A stretch of DNA of 64,000 bases from Periplaneta americana (lineage: Eukaryota; Arthropoda; Insecta; Blattodea; Blattidae): contig NC_091126.1 of assembly GCF_040183065.1 (NCBI RefSeq), forward strand, positions 138,731,204 to 138,795,203. Reading direction: 5' to 3'. The first letter of the stretch is position 1. Each line of letters begins with the position of its first letter. The notes beneath the pieces were generated by a model. That model was not told where the DNA came from, did no database searches, and was given only the letters and a program-made list of their open reading frames with translations. Shown one piece after another: positions 1 through 9,254 of the stretch. The translations under genes and the position numbers were made by a program.

Positions 1-480
1 TAAACAATGGCACGTGACTGAAGTGAGGCTTGATTGGCCGCAGTTTGGCGCCAGAGATTCTCAGTAAGTGATCCCGCCAACTCCTGTACATTCTGTTTCA
101 TGTTAAACATTTCCCGTTACTCGTCCAAGTAGACCTAACTTCACTACAACGCACTGGTTTGCTTAGGAAACTGTTACTTTATAATTTATTAATTGAAACT
201 TACTATATACATTCAACACTATATCTTTCTCTCCGCTTTTGAGAGGGTTTCCACTCTAGTAACCACACACATTGAGTATGCGGAAGCCAAACTAACACGT
301 GCTTACGAGAACAAGCTCAAGTGGCGCCAGCATATTACAAGAACAGACTACCTTCATATTACTCTGAGTATTCATCCGCTTACAACGTAAATAACAAAAT
401 ATAATATTAGTTTTTCTTTTACATAGCGCTTTACATATCAGTGAAGTTATATGTTTCGCCGTATTTAATAATTAATTGGC
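1..480. other. No recognised gene
   Basis: AT-rich sequence with one 65-codon open frame at 193-390 that has no recognisable motif. A stretch near 240-285 loosely resembles 46259-46310, so an old dispersed repeat is possible. Nothing else is supported. Confidence 0.5.
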
Positions 481-1090
481 GAATTTGCTAATTTTATTTT
501 GCTAATAATTGTAACATAACATATAATATAAACAGAAAAACTTCAGCTCGCCCCTGAAAGAGTAGAACTCGTGCTCAGGGGCGGATTCCTGAATTTAAAT
601 TAAGAAGTATATAATACAATTTGCCTTATGTCTACTACGCAATAAGAATATATACATTTAAATTTACAATTTTTCCATTTTTATAAAATGCATACATAAC
701 TTTTTAAATTTAATACTAGAACTACTAGAATTGACAAGATTAGGATATTTAAATATAAATTGGTTATATATTCTTGGACCTAAATTATTACTATGATTAA
801 TACTGTAGCAGTGCTGCATTTTGGTTCAAACAATCTTAAAGAATTCATACCTTTTGTTTCGTAAGTATGAGAATACTATTGAAAATTATTTCGATTTTTA
901 TGTATGAATTTTATTAATACAATATGGTATATTTGTCTTATTTTAAGAACATTAAATTCTAAAAACATTTTTTCACATGGAAAATCAATAGGTTTACGAA
1001 GACATATTTTAATTGCTTTCTTCTGTAATAAATAAACTGGATTAAAATTGGATTTAAATAATGTACCCCCATGCTGTAAGTCCATACATA
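480..1090 (-). mobile_element. LINE family A, copy 1 (5'-truncated)
   Basis: 3' end of a non-LTR retrotransposon read on the minus strand. The open frame at 876-1085 contains LLQKKAIKICLRKP and FLEFNVLKIRQIYH, which match the C-terminal LLQKRIIKICLYKP and FQEFGVSNIEQIYK of the long LINE A frame at 5434-8256. After a frameshift, 780-860 continues as a diverged version of the same C-terminus (NLGPRIYN against FGPKIYN). The 3' UTR at 545-585 has the same inverted CCCCTGA...CTCAGGGG hairpin seen in copies 2 and 3. Only the last ~100 codons remain, so it cannot move by itself. The exact 3' end is uncertain because no clear tail is visible. Confidence 0.75.
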
Positions 1091-2480
1091 ATTACCTATT
1101 GAAATAAAGTTAAGTAGGCCTATATTGTGCGTAATAAACTTATTGACAAGTAATTACTCAATAAATCAGAATAATATATTATTTTACGTAATTTATTACA
1201 AAGATAATTAATGTGTTCGTTCCATTTTAAACGACAGTCGAATTCAATTTTTATTTTTAAATAATACAAGGTTATGATTTCCAAATATGGAACTATATTC
1301 TCCTACGTTGTGTTAGTGTTTCGACTGGGAGCCAATCACGTGTATCACAGCCACGTGCTTGTATTTATATTAGGATTTTTCTTACAGAGAAAATGGTATA
1401 GATGAGTAATATTTAGAAAACACAATCTAACTCAACGATATCCGGCGGTAATTATCTAACTCTTATATGCCTACAGATTTCTGTTCCTCCCTTCTTTAAG
1501 CGTTTGGCATTCTATCAACTGTAGTAGGCCTTTAGACAGCACGAGTGAAATGAATTAATTATAGAGTAAATGAACCCGGAGCCCGCAGTCATTTTCAGTA
1601 TTTATGTTAGTATTAACTTTTAGGTAATCGCAGAAATGAGGCAGAATATTGGCAGTTGACTGTTTTGGCTTCTGTCGATTAAACGACAGATTATTGTTCG
1701 TGGCAGATTGCCAGTGTTTGTCATTGGAAACTACACCGAAAGGCTGCCAGTAAACCATATTTGGTTCTGGTAAGAGGCTCAGGAGCTACTAATCAGTCCC
1801 CAATTGCTCAATTAGTGAGGGATGCTCTATGTAAGTACAGCATTAATTTAAAGATCAATGAGAGTCACCAAAGTCTGTCTTCTAATATTCTTGAAGTGTT
1901 GGAAGGAATAACGGTCTATATTACAATCTGCTAATTGTGCAGGAGAAACAAAAATGCCACATCGTAATTCCGCTCATAAATTTACTATCTGACGGGCAAC
2001 ATAGACCGTTATTACTTCAATATATTTTGTAAACTAAGCGAAGTATAGGATTTTATGTTATTTAAAGTGATATTACACATCACATATGTTAGTAACATTT
2101 TTAACTCCACAGAAATGCTACTGTGGAATACACACAATAAACAGCTTTATGCAATTAAAATATTATGAAATATACAAAATTAATAAAAAGGTTAAATTAT
2201 CAACAAAATGATTATGACATTTACTTTCAAATCTATATATTAATATGAATCAACACCGTGTAGTTTATTAAAGTTGCACTCAATATCATATTATGAATAA
2301 AAATAAAATATTTATCAAATAATAATACTATTATTACAAAATAACTGCAGTGTTGATATGTAGGGACACCATTAAAATAATGAAAATTGTAACAATAAGA
2401 AACGAATAAAGAAAATTAAATGTTACAATTCAGAAATTGTTGGGATTGGAATTTGAACTCCTGTCCCGAATACTCAGTAT
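1090..2480. other. AT-rich interval without genes
   Basis: No coding family recognised. Two CACGTG E-box hexamers lie at about 1337 and 1351. A small imperfect foldback occupies 1891-2020 and is listed separately. 2035-2430 is strongly AT-rich with only short spurious frames. Confidence 0.5.
1891..2020. repeat. Small imperfect foldback, MITE-like
   Basis: AATAACGGTCTAT near 1906-1919 is repeated in inverted orientation near 2001-2015, and the outer TTGAAGT of both arms also match. One arm carries about 9 extra bases. The total is ~130 bp. No target duplication was identified, so mobility is only suggested. Confidence 0.4.
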
Positions 2481-2489
2481 GGCTTCCCT

Positions 2490-2865
2490 GTTATGCATAA
2501 CAATTTATAAAAGTACCAGGATAGATTGTATTGGTCTTCAGGTTCTCCTAAAAGTAAATATTTGGCTATTTCAGTACGGAAATAACCACGTAAATAATTC
2601 CACTTTTCTCGAAAGCGTCATAATAAAACTCTTACAGTTCATTCTGATACACATAGAGTATTGATAAAATAATATGTATTACAGCAATTGCCAAAAGGTC
2701 AGTACCGGTAATTATGTTGTTTCTAAAATCGTCAATTTCTGTAAAATATCAATTATTCATTTACAAAGTTACTTACTATTGGTATCCATTTCACACCACC
2801 TCTTTCTAGTGCCGAGATCAAGATAGCATGGGGCTCTATCTCCATGCCCCCGAAGTGCATCTTGA
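2490..2865 (-). repeat. Dispersed repeat R1, inverted copy of 8645-9030
   Basis: About 375 bp that reappears in inverted orientation at 8645-9030 with scattered substitutions. The end at 2790-2865 carries the GGGGCATGGAGATAGAGCC block that is also the 3' part of the SINE at 45756-46052. R1 is therefore either a SINE tail fused to another sequence or a longer element sharing that 3' end. The central part has no coding capacity that I recognise. Confidence 0.7.
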
Positions 2866-2929
2866 TTACACAACTTTTAATACTATAGCACTTTGGAAAA
2901 TGTATTATATGTCTTTCAAGTTTTAAATT

Positions 2930-3995
2930 TTATGTTACCTTGATAACATGTTTTGGCCTGCTATTCCGTTCATCCCCAACCCCAAATTTTTGCCCCATAC
3001 GTAATTTAGATCTAACTACCGTGTTATATACTTTATCTAATAAATTTGGAGAGATTTCCGGGATTTTCTTACGTATCTTAAGCGTTTCCATCGCTTTTAT
3101 CAGTGTCCTGTGTTTTGTGGTGTCTATATGTTTATTCCATTTTCTGTTCATCGTCATTATTACCCCTAAGTAAACAAAACTTTTCACGTTGTTCAGTGCT
3201 CGGCCTTCGTATGTACGAGTATCTGTTTTACTGTAAACACATCCGTTCTTAATGGTCATAGTCTTCGTCTTTTCAGTATTTACCTTCAAACACCAGTCTC
3301 TAGAGTATATTTGAAGCTTGTCAATTCCTTTCTGCAATCCCTTAACACTTCTAGAACATAAGGTCAAATCGTCAGCATATAACAGTACTGGAATATCCAC
3401 GTCCCCTCTGGCGAGGGCGTCAATGTTCTCTCGTAACATAATCTCTGTTATATCGTCAATAAACAGGTTAAAAAGTAAGGGAGACAGTATGCAACCTTGT
3501 TTCACACCTCTGCGACTGGAAAACCTTTCAGATACTCTGTTCATGTCGTACTTAACACAAAATTCCACTTTATCATATATCCCCTGAAGCGCCCTATTCA
3601 TCTTACCCGACACCCCTTTTATCCATAATTTATACCAAAGCGCTTCTCTCTCCACAGTGTCGAAGGCCTTTCGAAAATCCACGAAAGCGCAATGCATATT
3701 TGTTTCTGTTTCAGTGAGTCCAAAATAAATATGTTGTCAACTGTCCTGCGACCTTCCATAAAACCTATCTGAAATTTTGAAATTTTGCCGTGCCGAGACA
3801 CCCATCCCGTCATTCTTTCATACAAGAGTTTACAATAGATTTTACCCATAGTAGATAGTAAGGCCACGCCTCTATATGAATCTGGAGATCCAATCGAACC
3901 CTTACTTTTATAGATTGGATTAATGATGGATCTAGCCCAAATTTCCAGATATTTCCCATACTTAAGTAAATCATTAAACACAATTTGCACCCTTT
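2930..3995 (-). pseudogene. LINE C reverse transcriptase fragment, frameshifted
   Basis: Non-LTR retrotransposon reverse transcriptase on the minus strand, copying element RNA into DNA in intact relatives. The 255-codon frame 2930-3697 holds FVDFRKAFDTV with the first catalytic Asp, GVKQGCILSPLLFNLFIDDI, and YADDLTL at 3368-3379. The preceding domain (SYRGVALLSTMGKIYCKLL, FQIGFMEGRRTVDNIFIL) lies in a different frame at 3710-3990, so a frameshift falls near 3700. A second shift lies near 3990. Endonuclease, ORF1 and a 3' UTR are missing. The sequence is diverged from LINE A and B and is a separate family. Clade assignment is left open. Confidence 0.85.
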
Positions 3996-4021
3996 AATCA
4001 AGTACTCATATTTCGGAATCC

Positions 4022-4200
4022 CCTGCGGCGGCTGAGTGGTCAAACCTTCGGCTTGTCACGCAGGCGGTCCGGGTTGAGTTCCGGAAAGGCCCAGAATTTC
4101 TCACTGAAAAAAATTCATAGTGACAATTGTGGCGGATAACGTAGCGGTTGGGGTTTTTCTCGCGGTTCTTCTGTTTCCGTATCTTAGACATTTACATAAT
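4022..4200 (+). mobile_element. tRNA-derived SINE head
   Basis: A pol III type internal promoter is visible: an A-box-like GGCTGAGTGGTC near 4029 and a B-box-like GGGTTGAGTTCC at 4070-4081, spaced as in a tRNA. The body runs on through CCCAGAATTTCTCACTG and may continue into the R2 repeat ending near 4510. Position 4022 directly abuts the 5' break of LINE C. No tail or duplication is clear. Confidence 0.6.
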
Positions 4201-4324
4201 TCCGTCAACATTTCTCTAGTTCGTCATCTTTCCATAATATTCCCTAAACTCCGTCTTGTGACGCACAGAGGGGCCAGGCCTAGGGACGAGTGGGGTGACA
4301 TGCTCGAACCCTGATTACACAGCG

Positions 4325-4510
4325 AACCTTAGGGTACGTGCAAGACTGAGCCTGGTTGGTAGATGGTAGCCTGACTGATTACCTAGTCGGAAGGAATGCC
4401 CGAAAGTTAAGCAATGCAGACGTGCAAGACGAGGCTTGGTCGCTTAACTGCTAAGAAGCCTGTTAGCTCGTTGGTAACTCATTTTCCAGTTACGAGCGAC
4501 CTTAATGTCT
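4325..4510 (+). repeat. Dispersed repeat R2, copy without the TIR element
   Basis: The GTGCAAGACTGAGCCTGG region and the following CTCGTTGGTAACTC block recur inverted at 9085-9252. Here GGGTACGTGCAAGAC is continuous. At the other copy the equivalent place is split by the 1.3 kb TIR element at 9255-10575. This copy therefore serves as a paralogous empty site. Confidence 0.6.
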
Positions 4511-4613
4511 TTACTGCGAATGCGTCCTGCGAGTCCGTAAAAGTTTCCCCAGTGCTAAACGCCTACTGCTCGTCATTTCGACGTGTGTAATGGATTGGTA
4601 AAGATTAATTTCA

Positions 4614-4615
<2 letters not shown>

Positions 4616-4662
<47 letters not shown>

Positions 4663-5066
4663 TGTATTGCCAGAAAAATACAATACAAAATAATTGTAAA
4701 TTTACAATATTCTAGCACTCCCCTAAAAGAGAGTGTTTTCGTGCTCAGGGGAGGATTCGATGCATAATAAATGTAGACGCATAAATTCCAGCATAATAAC
4801 ATCTAAAACTTAATAATTATTCATAACAAATTGCTTACATATATTTTAAAATTTCAAACTGTAGGGTATAAATAGATGTGCGTATCTCTTTATTAATTTG
4901 TTATAAATTCTGGGGCAGATATTAGTACTTTGGTTGACAGCAGTTTTCGTTAACACTTCAGTTCCAACAAACGTATTGTATTCATGGTTTCGGTTCTGTG
5001 TGTGAGTAAATGGTCTGAAATATGTGTAATTTTTATATATCAAATTTAATAATGTATTGGTGTAAA
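4616..5066 (-). mobile_element. LINE family A, copy 2, 3' portion
   Basis: Minus-strand LINE A fragment starting with an (AAT)n tail at 4616-4661, then the CCCCTAAAAG...CTCAGGGG 3' UTR hairpin, then coding remnants (CPRIYNKLIKRYAHL, matching FGPKIYNTLIRAYPEL of copy 3). It is cut at 5066 by LINE B. Its upstream coding part resumes at 8465, and the reading frame reads through the junction once one copy of the 13-bp duplication is removed. It is the oldest layer of the nest. Confidence 0.8.
5054..5066. repeat. Target-site duplication, left copy
   Basis: GTATTGGTGTAAA is identical to 8452-8464. The pair brackets LINE B copy 1 together with everything nested inside it. A 13-bp duplication is usual for target-primed reverse transcription. 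Confidence 0.85.
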
Positions 5067-5140
5067 ATTAGGAACATCAAATCCAGACGTTTGAGATGGG
5101 CAGGGCATGTAGCACGTATGGGCGAATCCAGAAATGCATA
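5067..5140 (+). mobile_element. LINE family B, copy 1, left part
   Basis: Encodes the conserved C-terminal KSRRLRWAGHVARMGESRNA motif of LINE B. It stops abruptly after AAATGCATA, where LINE A copy 3 is inserted, and continues at 8254 with GTTAGTTGGGATGCC. The uninterrupted copy at 61620-62112 shows these two pieces are normally adjacent. Confidence 0.85.
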
Positions 5141-5171
<31 letters not shown>

Positions 5172-8100
5172 ATAATAATAATAATATTTATTAATACTAT
5201 ACACTTGAGCTACATTAGGCATTGCAGCCCGAAAGAGCAGAAGCTCGTGCTCGGGCGCAGTTCAGATCAGTTATACAAAATATATCACAAAATTACGAGA
5301 GTTCATTGAGCACAATCACATTAATAAATGGTAAAATACATACAGCATGTAATAACAGGGTCTATATACAAATAGAAAATACAGAAGTACATGAATATTA
5401 GAGTAACAATTTTAACTCAATTAGCTTAAACAATTAAATAATTAATCTGATTTGTTTCTTAAATCTATGTGTGTTAAGTGTACTTAGCTCAGGGTAAGCT
5501 CTAATTAATGTATTATATATTTTGGGTCCAAAATTTCTGCTGTGTTTTAATCCAGCAGTTGTGTGGCATTTGGGAGTATTTAGAAAGAAACTGTAGTTTT
5601 GTCTCGTCTGGTATTCATGAGGATCATATTTAAATTTATTGTGGTTTTTATGAAAGTAAATCAGCAATTTTTGTTTATAAATTTGTTCTATATTTGATAC
5701 GCCAAATTCCTGAAAAATTAATTTTGTTGGGTAATCAAAAGGTTTATATAGACAAATTTTGATAATTCTTTTTTGGAGCAGATTTAAAGGACGGAGAGTC
5801 GATTTTGCCATTCCTCCCCAACCTAAAATACCATACTGAATTATTGATTGAAACAGAGCTAAGTACACAGTACGCAGAACATAAACAGGTAAATAAGAGC
5901 GTAGAATGGAAAATTTGTGGATTGTTTTACGCAATCTGTTACACAGAAAGGAGATATGCTTGTCCCATTTTAAATGTTGGTCAATAATAATGCCTAAATA
6001 TTTAACTTGTGAGGATATACTCAAAGCGTTACATGAGCAAGTAGGTAGGTTACAATCATGTATAGTTATACTTATATTATTATTTATTTCTAGTTGCTCA
6101 AGGCCATGTGATGTTAATGAAAATGGTATTAATTTTGTTTTAGAAACGTTCAAAGAAAGTAAGTGAGCATCCAGCCATTCTTTAATAATATTAATACCAC
6201 TGTTAGAATTTTGATAAGTTTCATTCCAACTCGAACCGCTAAATATAACCACAGTATCATCAGCATAAGAATACAGAGTACCAGAATATTTCTCAATGTC
6301 AATTTTAAGTAAATCGTTGATATATATTAAAAACAAAACAGGACCTAAAATCGTCCCCTGAGGTACACCTATATCAATGTTACGTGATTTACTAAGGTGA
6401 TCATTTATTTTAGTTGCTTGAGTTCTGTTACTTAAGTAAGATTTAAATAATTTTAAAGCAATTCCATTAATTCCTAATCTATCCATTTTATTCAAAAGTA
6501 TACTGTGATTGACCGTATCGAAAGCTTTTTGTAAGTCTAGAAAAATTCCTAGACATTTATTTCCTACATCTAATTCTTGAATTATTTTTGAGGTAACTGC
6601 CATAATAGCATCATCAGTGCACAATTTTTTTCTGAAACCAAATTGATTATCATTTAGTAGTTTATTTTTTTCTAAAAATGTTATTAACCGTGTTTTTATA
6701 CATTTTTCAAATACCTTAGAGAGACTGGGTAATAGTGAAATGGGTCTGTAATTATTAAGATTACTTTTGTCACCAGACTTGTGAATTGGTATCACCACAG
6801 CATGTTTTAGGGCTGAGGGAAATACACCTTGAGATATGCACAAATTAAATATAAAGGCAAGTGGTTTAGAAATAGCTTCGATAATAAGTTTCAGGGTATT
6901 TGTTGTAATACCATCAATACCAGGAGCCACATTATTTTTTAAACTGTTTACAATATTAATGATTTCACATTCGTTTACAGGAAACATAAACATAGATGAT
7001 ATACTTTTATTATAAAGCTTATAGTGATGAGTACCAAATACTTTCTTTTTTGTATTAGATACGATGTCATGACTTACATTAGTAAAATGATCGTTAAATT
7101 CATTTGCGATAGTTTCATTATTTTCAATTGTTATTCCATTTCGACTTATAATTGTCTTTAATATACTATTTTTATTACATTGGGTGTCAGTAGCTTCGTT
7201 TATGGTCTTCCAAAATTGCTTTGGATTATTTTTATTTTTGTTAAATTTTTCAGAATAATATTTGATTCTCTGATTTCTTATTACATTAGTGAGAATATTT
7301 CTATATTTTCTGTAGTAATTTAATAAAACATTGTTTTGTGGGTCTCGTTTAACTTGCTTAGCTAACTTATCCCTAGATCGTATTGATTTAACAATACCTG
7401 TGGTAATCCAAGGTTTAATTTTTTTGTACTTACTTGAGAATTTGAGAGGGACATGATTAGAATATTTACAAATTAGGTTACAGAGTATTTTATAAAAATT
7501 ATCGAAACATGTATCTGCGTCTTCATTGTAGAATATAGATTCCCAATTAATATTATTAATATTTGATATTAGGCTTTTATGGTTTATAATTAGCTTATAA
7601 TTGTCCGAAGGTTCAGTGGCTTCTCTGCTAATACTTTTATTACTGATTGACAACAATGCAAAAGTCATATAATGATCTGTTATTGCGCTTGCATATACTC
7701 CAGGTATAAAATTTAAGTTATTTCCCGTTTTTAGGAAAATATGGTCAAGACATGAATTGGATGATGGACGAGTAATGGAATTTAAGTATTTCACGTATCC
7801 ATATTCATGCATGATATTTAAATACGTGTTGCCAAAATTATCTAATCTATTTTCTAAAATTTGAATGTTTATGTCACCAAGAATAACATGGTTGTTTAAA
7901 TCTTTGTATATTGACAAGAAGCTTTCAAAATTTTTCAGAAATTCATTTTTGCATAGTTTTGGAGATCTGTAAATTGCAGTTAGGTTAACAAGAGTATCAT
8001 TAATAAGTGTTAATTGAAAATGTATAGCGTTGCAATGGGAAATGTCAATATCACTTAAAGACACTACGATGTTTTCCTTGAAATATACAACTATACCATC

Positions 8101-8253
8101 ACATTTATTATACTTATTACTTTTAACAAATTTTTTATAACCATTAATATCATAGCCAGAGTCATGATCAAGCCAGGTTTCAGTTAGAACTATAATATCA
8201 AAGTAAAAGGAAAAATTATTAAGTAAAACACAAAGTTCGGAAAAATTTTTAGA
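5141..8253 (-). mobile_element. LINE family A, copy 3, near-complete ORF2, youngest layer
   Basis: A 3.1 kb non-LTR retrotransposon inserted in antisense to LINE B. The 3' end (low coordinates) is a poly-A/(ATT)n tail at 5141-5190, followed by a 3' UTR with a CAGCCCGAAAGAG...CTCGGGCGCAG hairpin at 5225-5262. The long open frame follows at 5434. The 5' end at about 8253 lies inside the endonuclease domain, so ORF1 and the endonuclease start are missing: ordinary 5' truncation. No clear target duplication is seen: host AAATGCATA stops on one side and AGAATGTTAG resumes on the other. Confidence 0.9.
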
Positions 8254-8256
8254 ATG
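5434..8256 (-). CDS. LINE A endonuclease-reverse transcriptase, 5'-truncated
   Basis: An open frame of about 940 codons with no internal stop or frameshift. The first available start-like codon is a GTG at 8064, but the frame stays open upstream to 8256 and encodes the endonuclease motif LTETWLD (8170-8190). This is therefore a truncated polyprotein and not a protein that begins at 8064. Counting from that GTG: GDIN at residues 63-66, AIYRSP at 30-35 and TDHY near 129 belong to the APE-type endonuclease; FLDLQKAFDTV at 508-518 supplies the first reverse transcriptase Asp; GVPQGTILGPVLFLIYINDL follows; YADD at 600-603 supplies the other two. The C-terminus has the LLQKRIIKICLYKP segment. Overall it resembles CR1/Jockey-type LINEs. 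The intact catalytic residues imply a recent insertion. Confidence 0.92.
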   Translation of the reverse strand, partial: HSKNFSELCVLLNNFSFYFDIIVLTETWLDHDSGYDINGYKKFVKSNKYNKCDGIVVYFKENIVVSLSDIDISHCNAIHFQLTLINDTLVNLTAIYRSPKLCKNEFLKNFESFLSIYKDLNNHVILGDINIQILENRLDNFGNTYLNIMHEYGYVKYLNSITRPSSNSCLDHIFLKTGNNLNFIPGVYASAITDHYMTFALLSISNKSISREATEPSDNYKLIINHKSLISNINNINWESIFYNEDADTCFDNFYKILCNLICKYSNHVPLKFSSKYKKIKPWITTGIVKSIRSRDKLAKQVKRDPQNNVLLNYYRKYRNILTNVIRNQRIKYYSEKFNKNKNNPKQFWKTINEATDTQCNKNSILKTIISRNGITIENNETIANEFNDHFTNVSHDIVSNTKKKVFGTHHYKLYNKSISSMFMFPVNECEIINIVNSLKNNVAPGIDGITTNTLKLIIEAISKPLAFIFNLCISQGVFPSALKHAVVIPIHKSGDKSNLNNYRPISLLPSLSKVFEKCIKTRLITFLEKNKLLNDNQFGFRKKLCTDDAIMAVTSKIIQELDVGNKCLGIFLDLQKAFDTVNHSILLNKMDRLGINGIALKLFKSYLSNRTQATKINDHLSKSRNIDIGVPQGTILGPVLFLIYINDLLKIDIEKYSGTLYSYADDTVVIFSGSSWNETYQNSNSGINIIKEWLDAHLLSLNVSKTKLIPFSLTSHGLEQLEINNNISITIHDCNLPTCSCNALSISSQVKYLGIIIDQHLKWDKHISFLCNRLRKTIHKFSILRSYLPVYVLRTVYLALFQSIIQYGILGWGGMAKSTLRPLNLLQKRIIKICLYKPFDYPTKLIFQEFGVSNIEQIYKQKLLIYFHKNHNKFKYDPHEYQTRQNYSFFLNTPKCHTTAGLKHSRNFGPKIYNTLIRAYPELSTLNTHRFKKQIRLII

Positions 8257-8451
8257 TTAGTTGGGATGCCGGGAGAAAGACCTTTGGGAAGACCGAAATG
8301 TAGATGGGAAGATAATATTAAAATGGATTTGAGGGAGGTGGGATTTGATGATAGAGATTGGATTAATCTTGCTTAGGATAGGGACCAATGGCGGGCTTAT
8401 ATGAGGGCGGCAATGAACCTCCGGGTTCCTTAAAAGCAAGTAAGTAAGTAA
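8254..8451 (+). mobile_element. LINE family B, copy 1, right part with (GTAA)n tail
   Basis: Encodes GRPKCRWEDNIKMDL and the terminal AMNLRVP-type end of LINE B, then a short AAGTAAGTAAGTAAGT tail. It completes the piece at 5067-5140. The tetranucleotide tail recurs in copies 2 and 3. Confidence 0.85.
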
Positions 8452-8464
8452 GTATTGGTGTAAA
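8452..8464. repeat. Target-site duplication, right copy
   Basis: GTATTGGTGTAAA, identical to 5054-5066. It closes the LINE B copy 1 insertion. Confidence 0.85.
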
Positions 8465-8550
8465 TTTGATGTATTTTGAAGACTTTAAAATCTATTCCAA
8501 TTTTTCGGTAGGATAATTAATGTTTACAAAATTTGAATCAGGCTTAACCC
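8465..8550 (-). mobile_element. LINE family A, copy 2, upstream portion
   Basis: The minus strand reads NYPTEKL and then, after a small frameshift, DFKVFKIHQIYTNTLLNLIY. This corresponds to the DYPTKLIFQEFGVSNIEQIY region of the intact LINE A frame. It joins in frame to 5053 and below once LINE B and one duplication copy are taken out, proving that both halves are one old insertion. Confidence 0.75.
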
Positions 8551-8621
8551 GACCATCAAATCCCATATCTTATTGTGAAATTGTGTGATGAAGTAGGAGT
8601 TGAAGTGGATAGGCCTATTAA

Positions 8622-9030
8622 TAAAGGTAAAGGTAGTTCCTTTACATGCTATAAAGGCACTTCGGGGGCATGGAGATAGAGCCCCATGCTATCTTGATCT
8701 CGGCACTAGAAAGAGGAGGTGTGAAATGGACACCAACAGTAAGTAATTTTGTAAATTAATAATTGATATTTTACAGAAATTGACGATTTTAGAAACAACA
8801 TAAATACTGGTACTGACCTTTTGCCAATTAATTCATATTATTTCATCAAAACTCTATGTGTATCAGAATGAACTGTATGGGATTTAATGAAAGGGTTTTA
8901 TTATGATGCTTTCGAGGAAAGTGGAATTATTTACGTGGTTATTTCCGTACTAAAATACCCAAATATTTACGTTTAGGAGAACCTGAAGGCCAATACAATC
9001 TATCCAGGCACTTTTATAAATTGTTATTGT
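8622..9030 (+). repeat. Dispersed repeat R1 with SINE-type 3' block
   Basis: Begins with AAAGGTAAAGGTA and GCACTTCGGGGGCATGGAG, the same 3' block and tail as the SINE at 45756-46052 (in reverse there). It then continues for ~300 bp homologous to 2490-2790. It may be the 3' region of the LINE that lends its tail to that SINE. That is inference. Confidence 0.65.
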
Positions 9031-9084
9031 TTATAAAGACAATTTTGAAAAGCAAAATAAGTTCAGCTACACTGGGTGGCAGGC

Positions 9085-9252
9085 GCAATAAGATTCGTTC
9101 TCATCACCCCGACTTTCTGCCCAGCCACCAGCTAGCTTACGAACGACCAACACGGTAACCAGCCAGGCTTAGTATTGTACACCAAGATTTTCTGCCCAAC
9201 GACCAACTAGGTTACGAGTGACCAACTCGGTAACGAACCAAGCTCCGTCTTG
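9085..9252 (-). repeat. Dispersed repeat R2, internally duplicated
   Basis: Inverted relative to 4325-4510. Two imperfect ~75-bp units are visible, each with TCTGCCCA(G/A)C...GACCAAC(A/T)(C/A)GGTAAC. The repeat is broken at 9254 by a TIR element and its continuation lies at about 10576-10680. Confidence 0.6.
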
Positions 9253-9254
9253 TA

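Noticed and set aside
4611..4802. 63-codon minus frame ending in poly-Ile
   Set aside because: The (AAT)n microsatellite translated. It lies in the LINE A 3' UTR.
8257..8439. 60-codon minus frame
   Set aside because: Antisense of the LINE B C-terminus, which has the homology on the plus strand.
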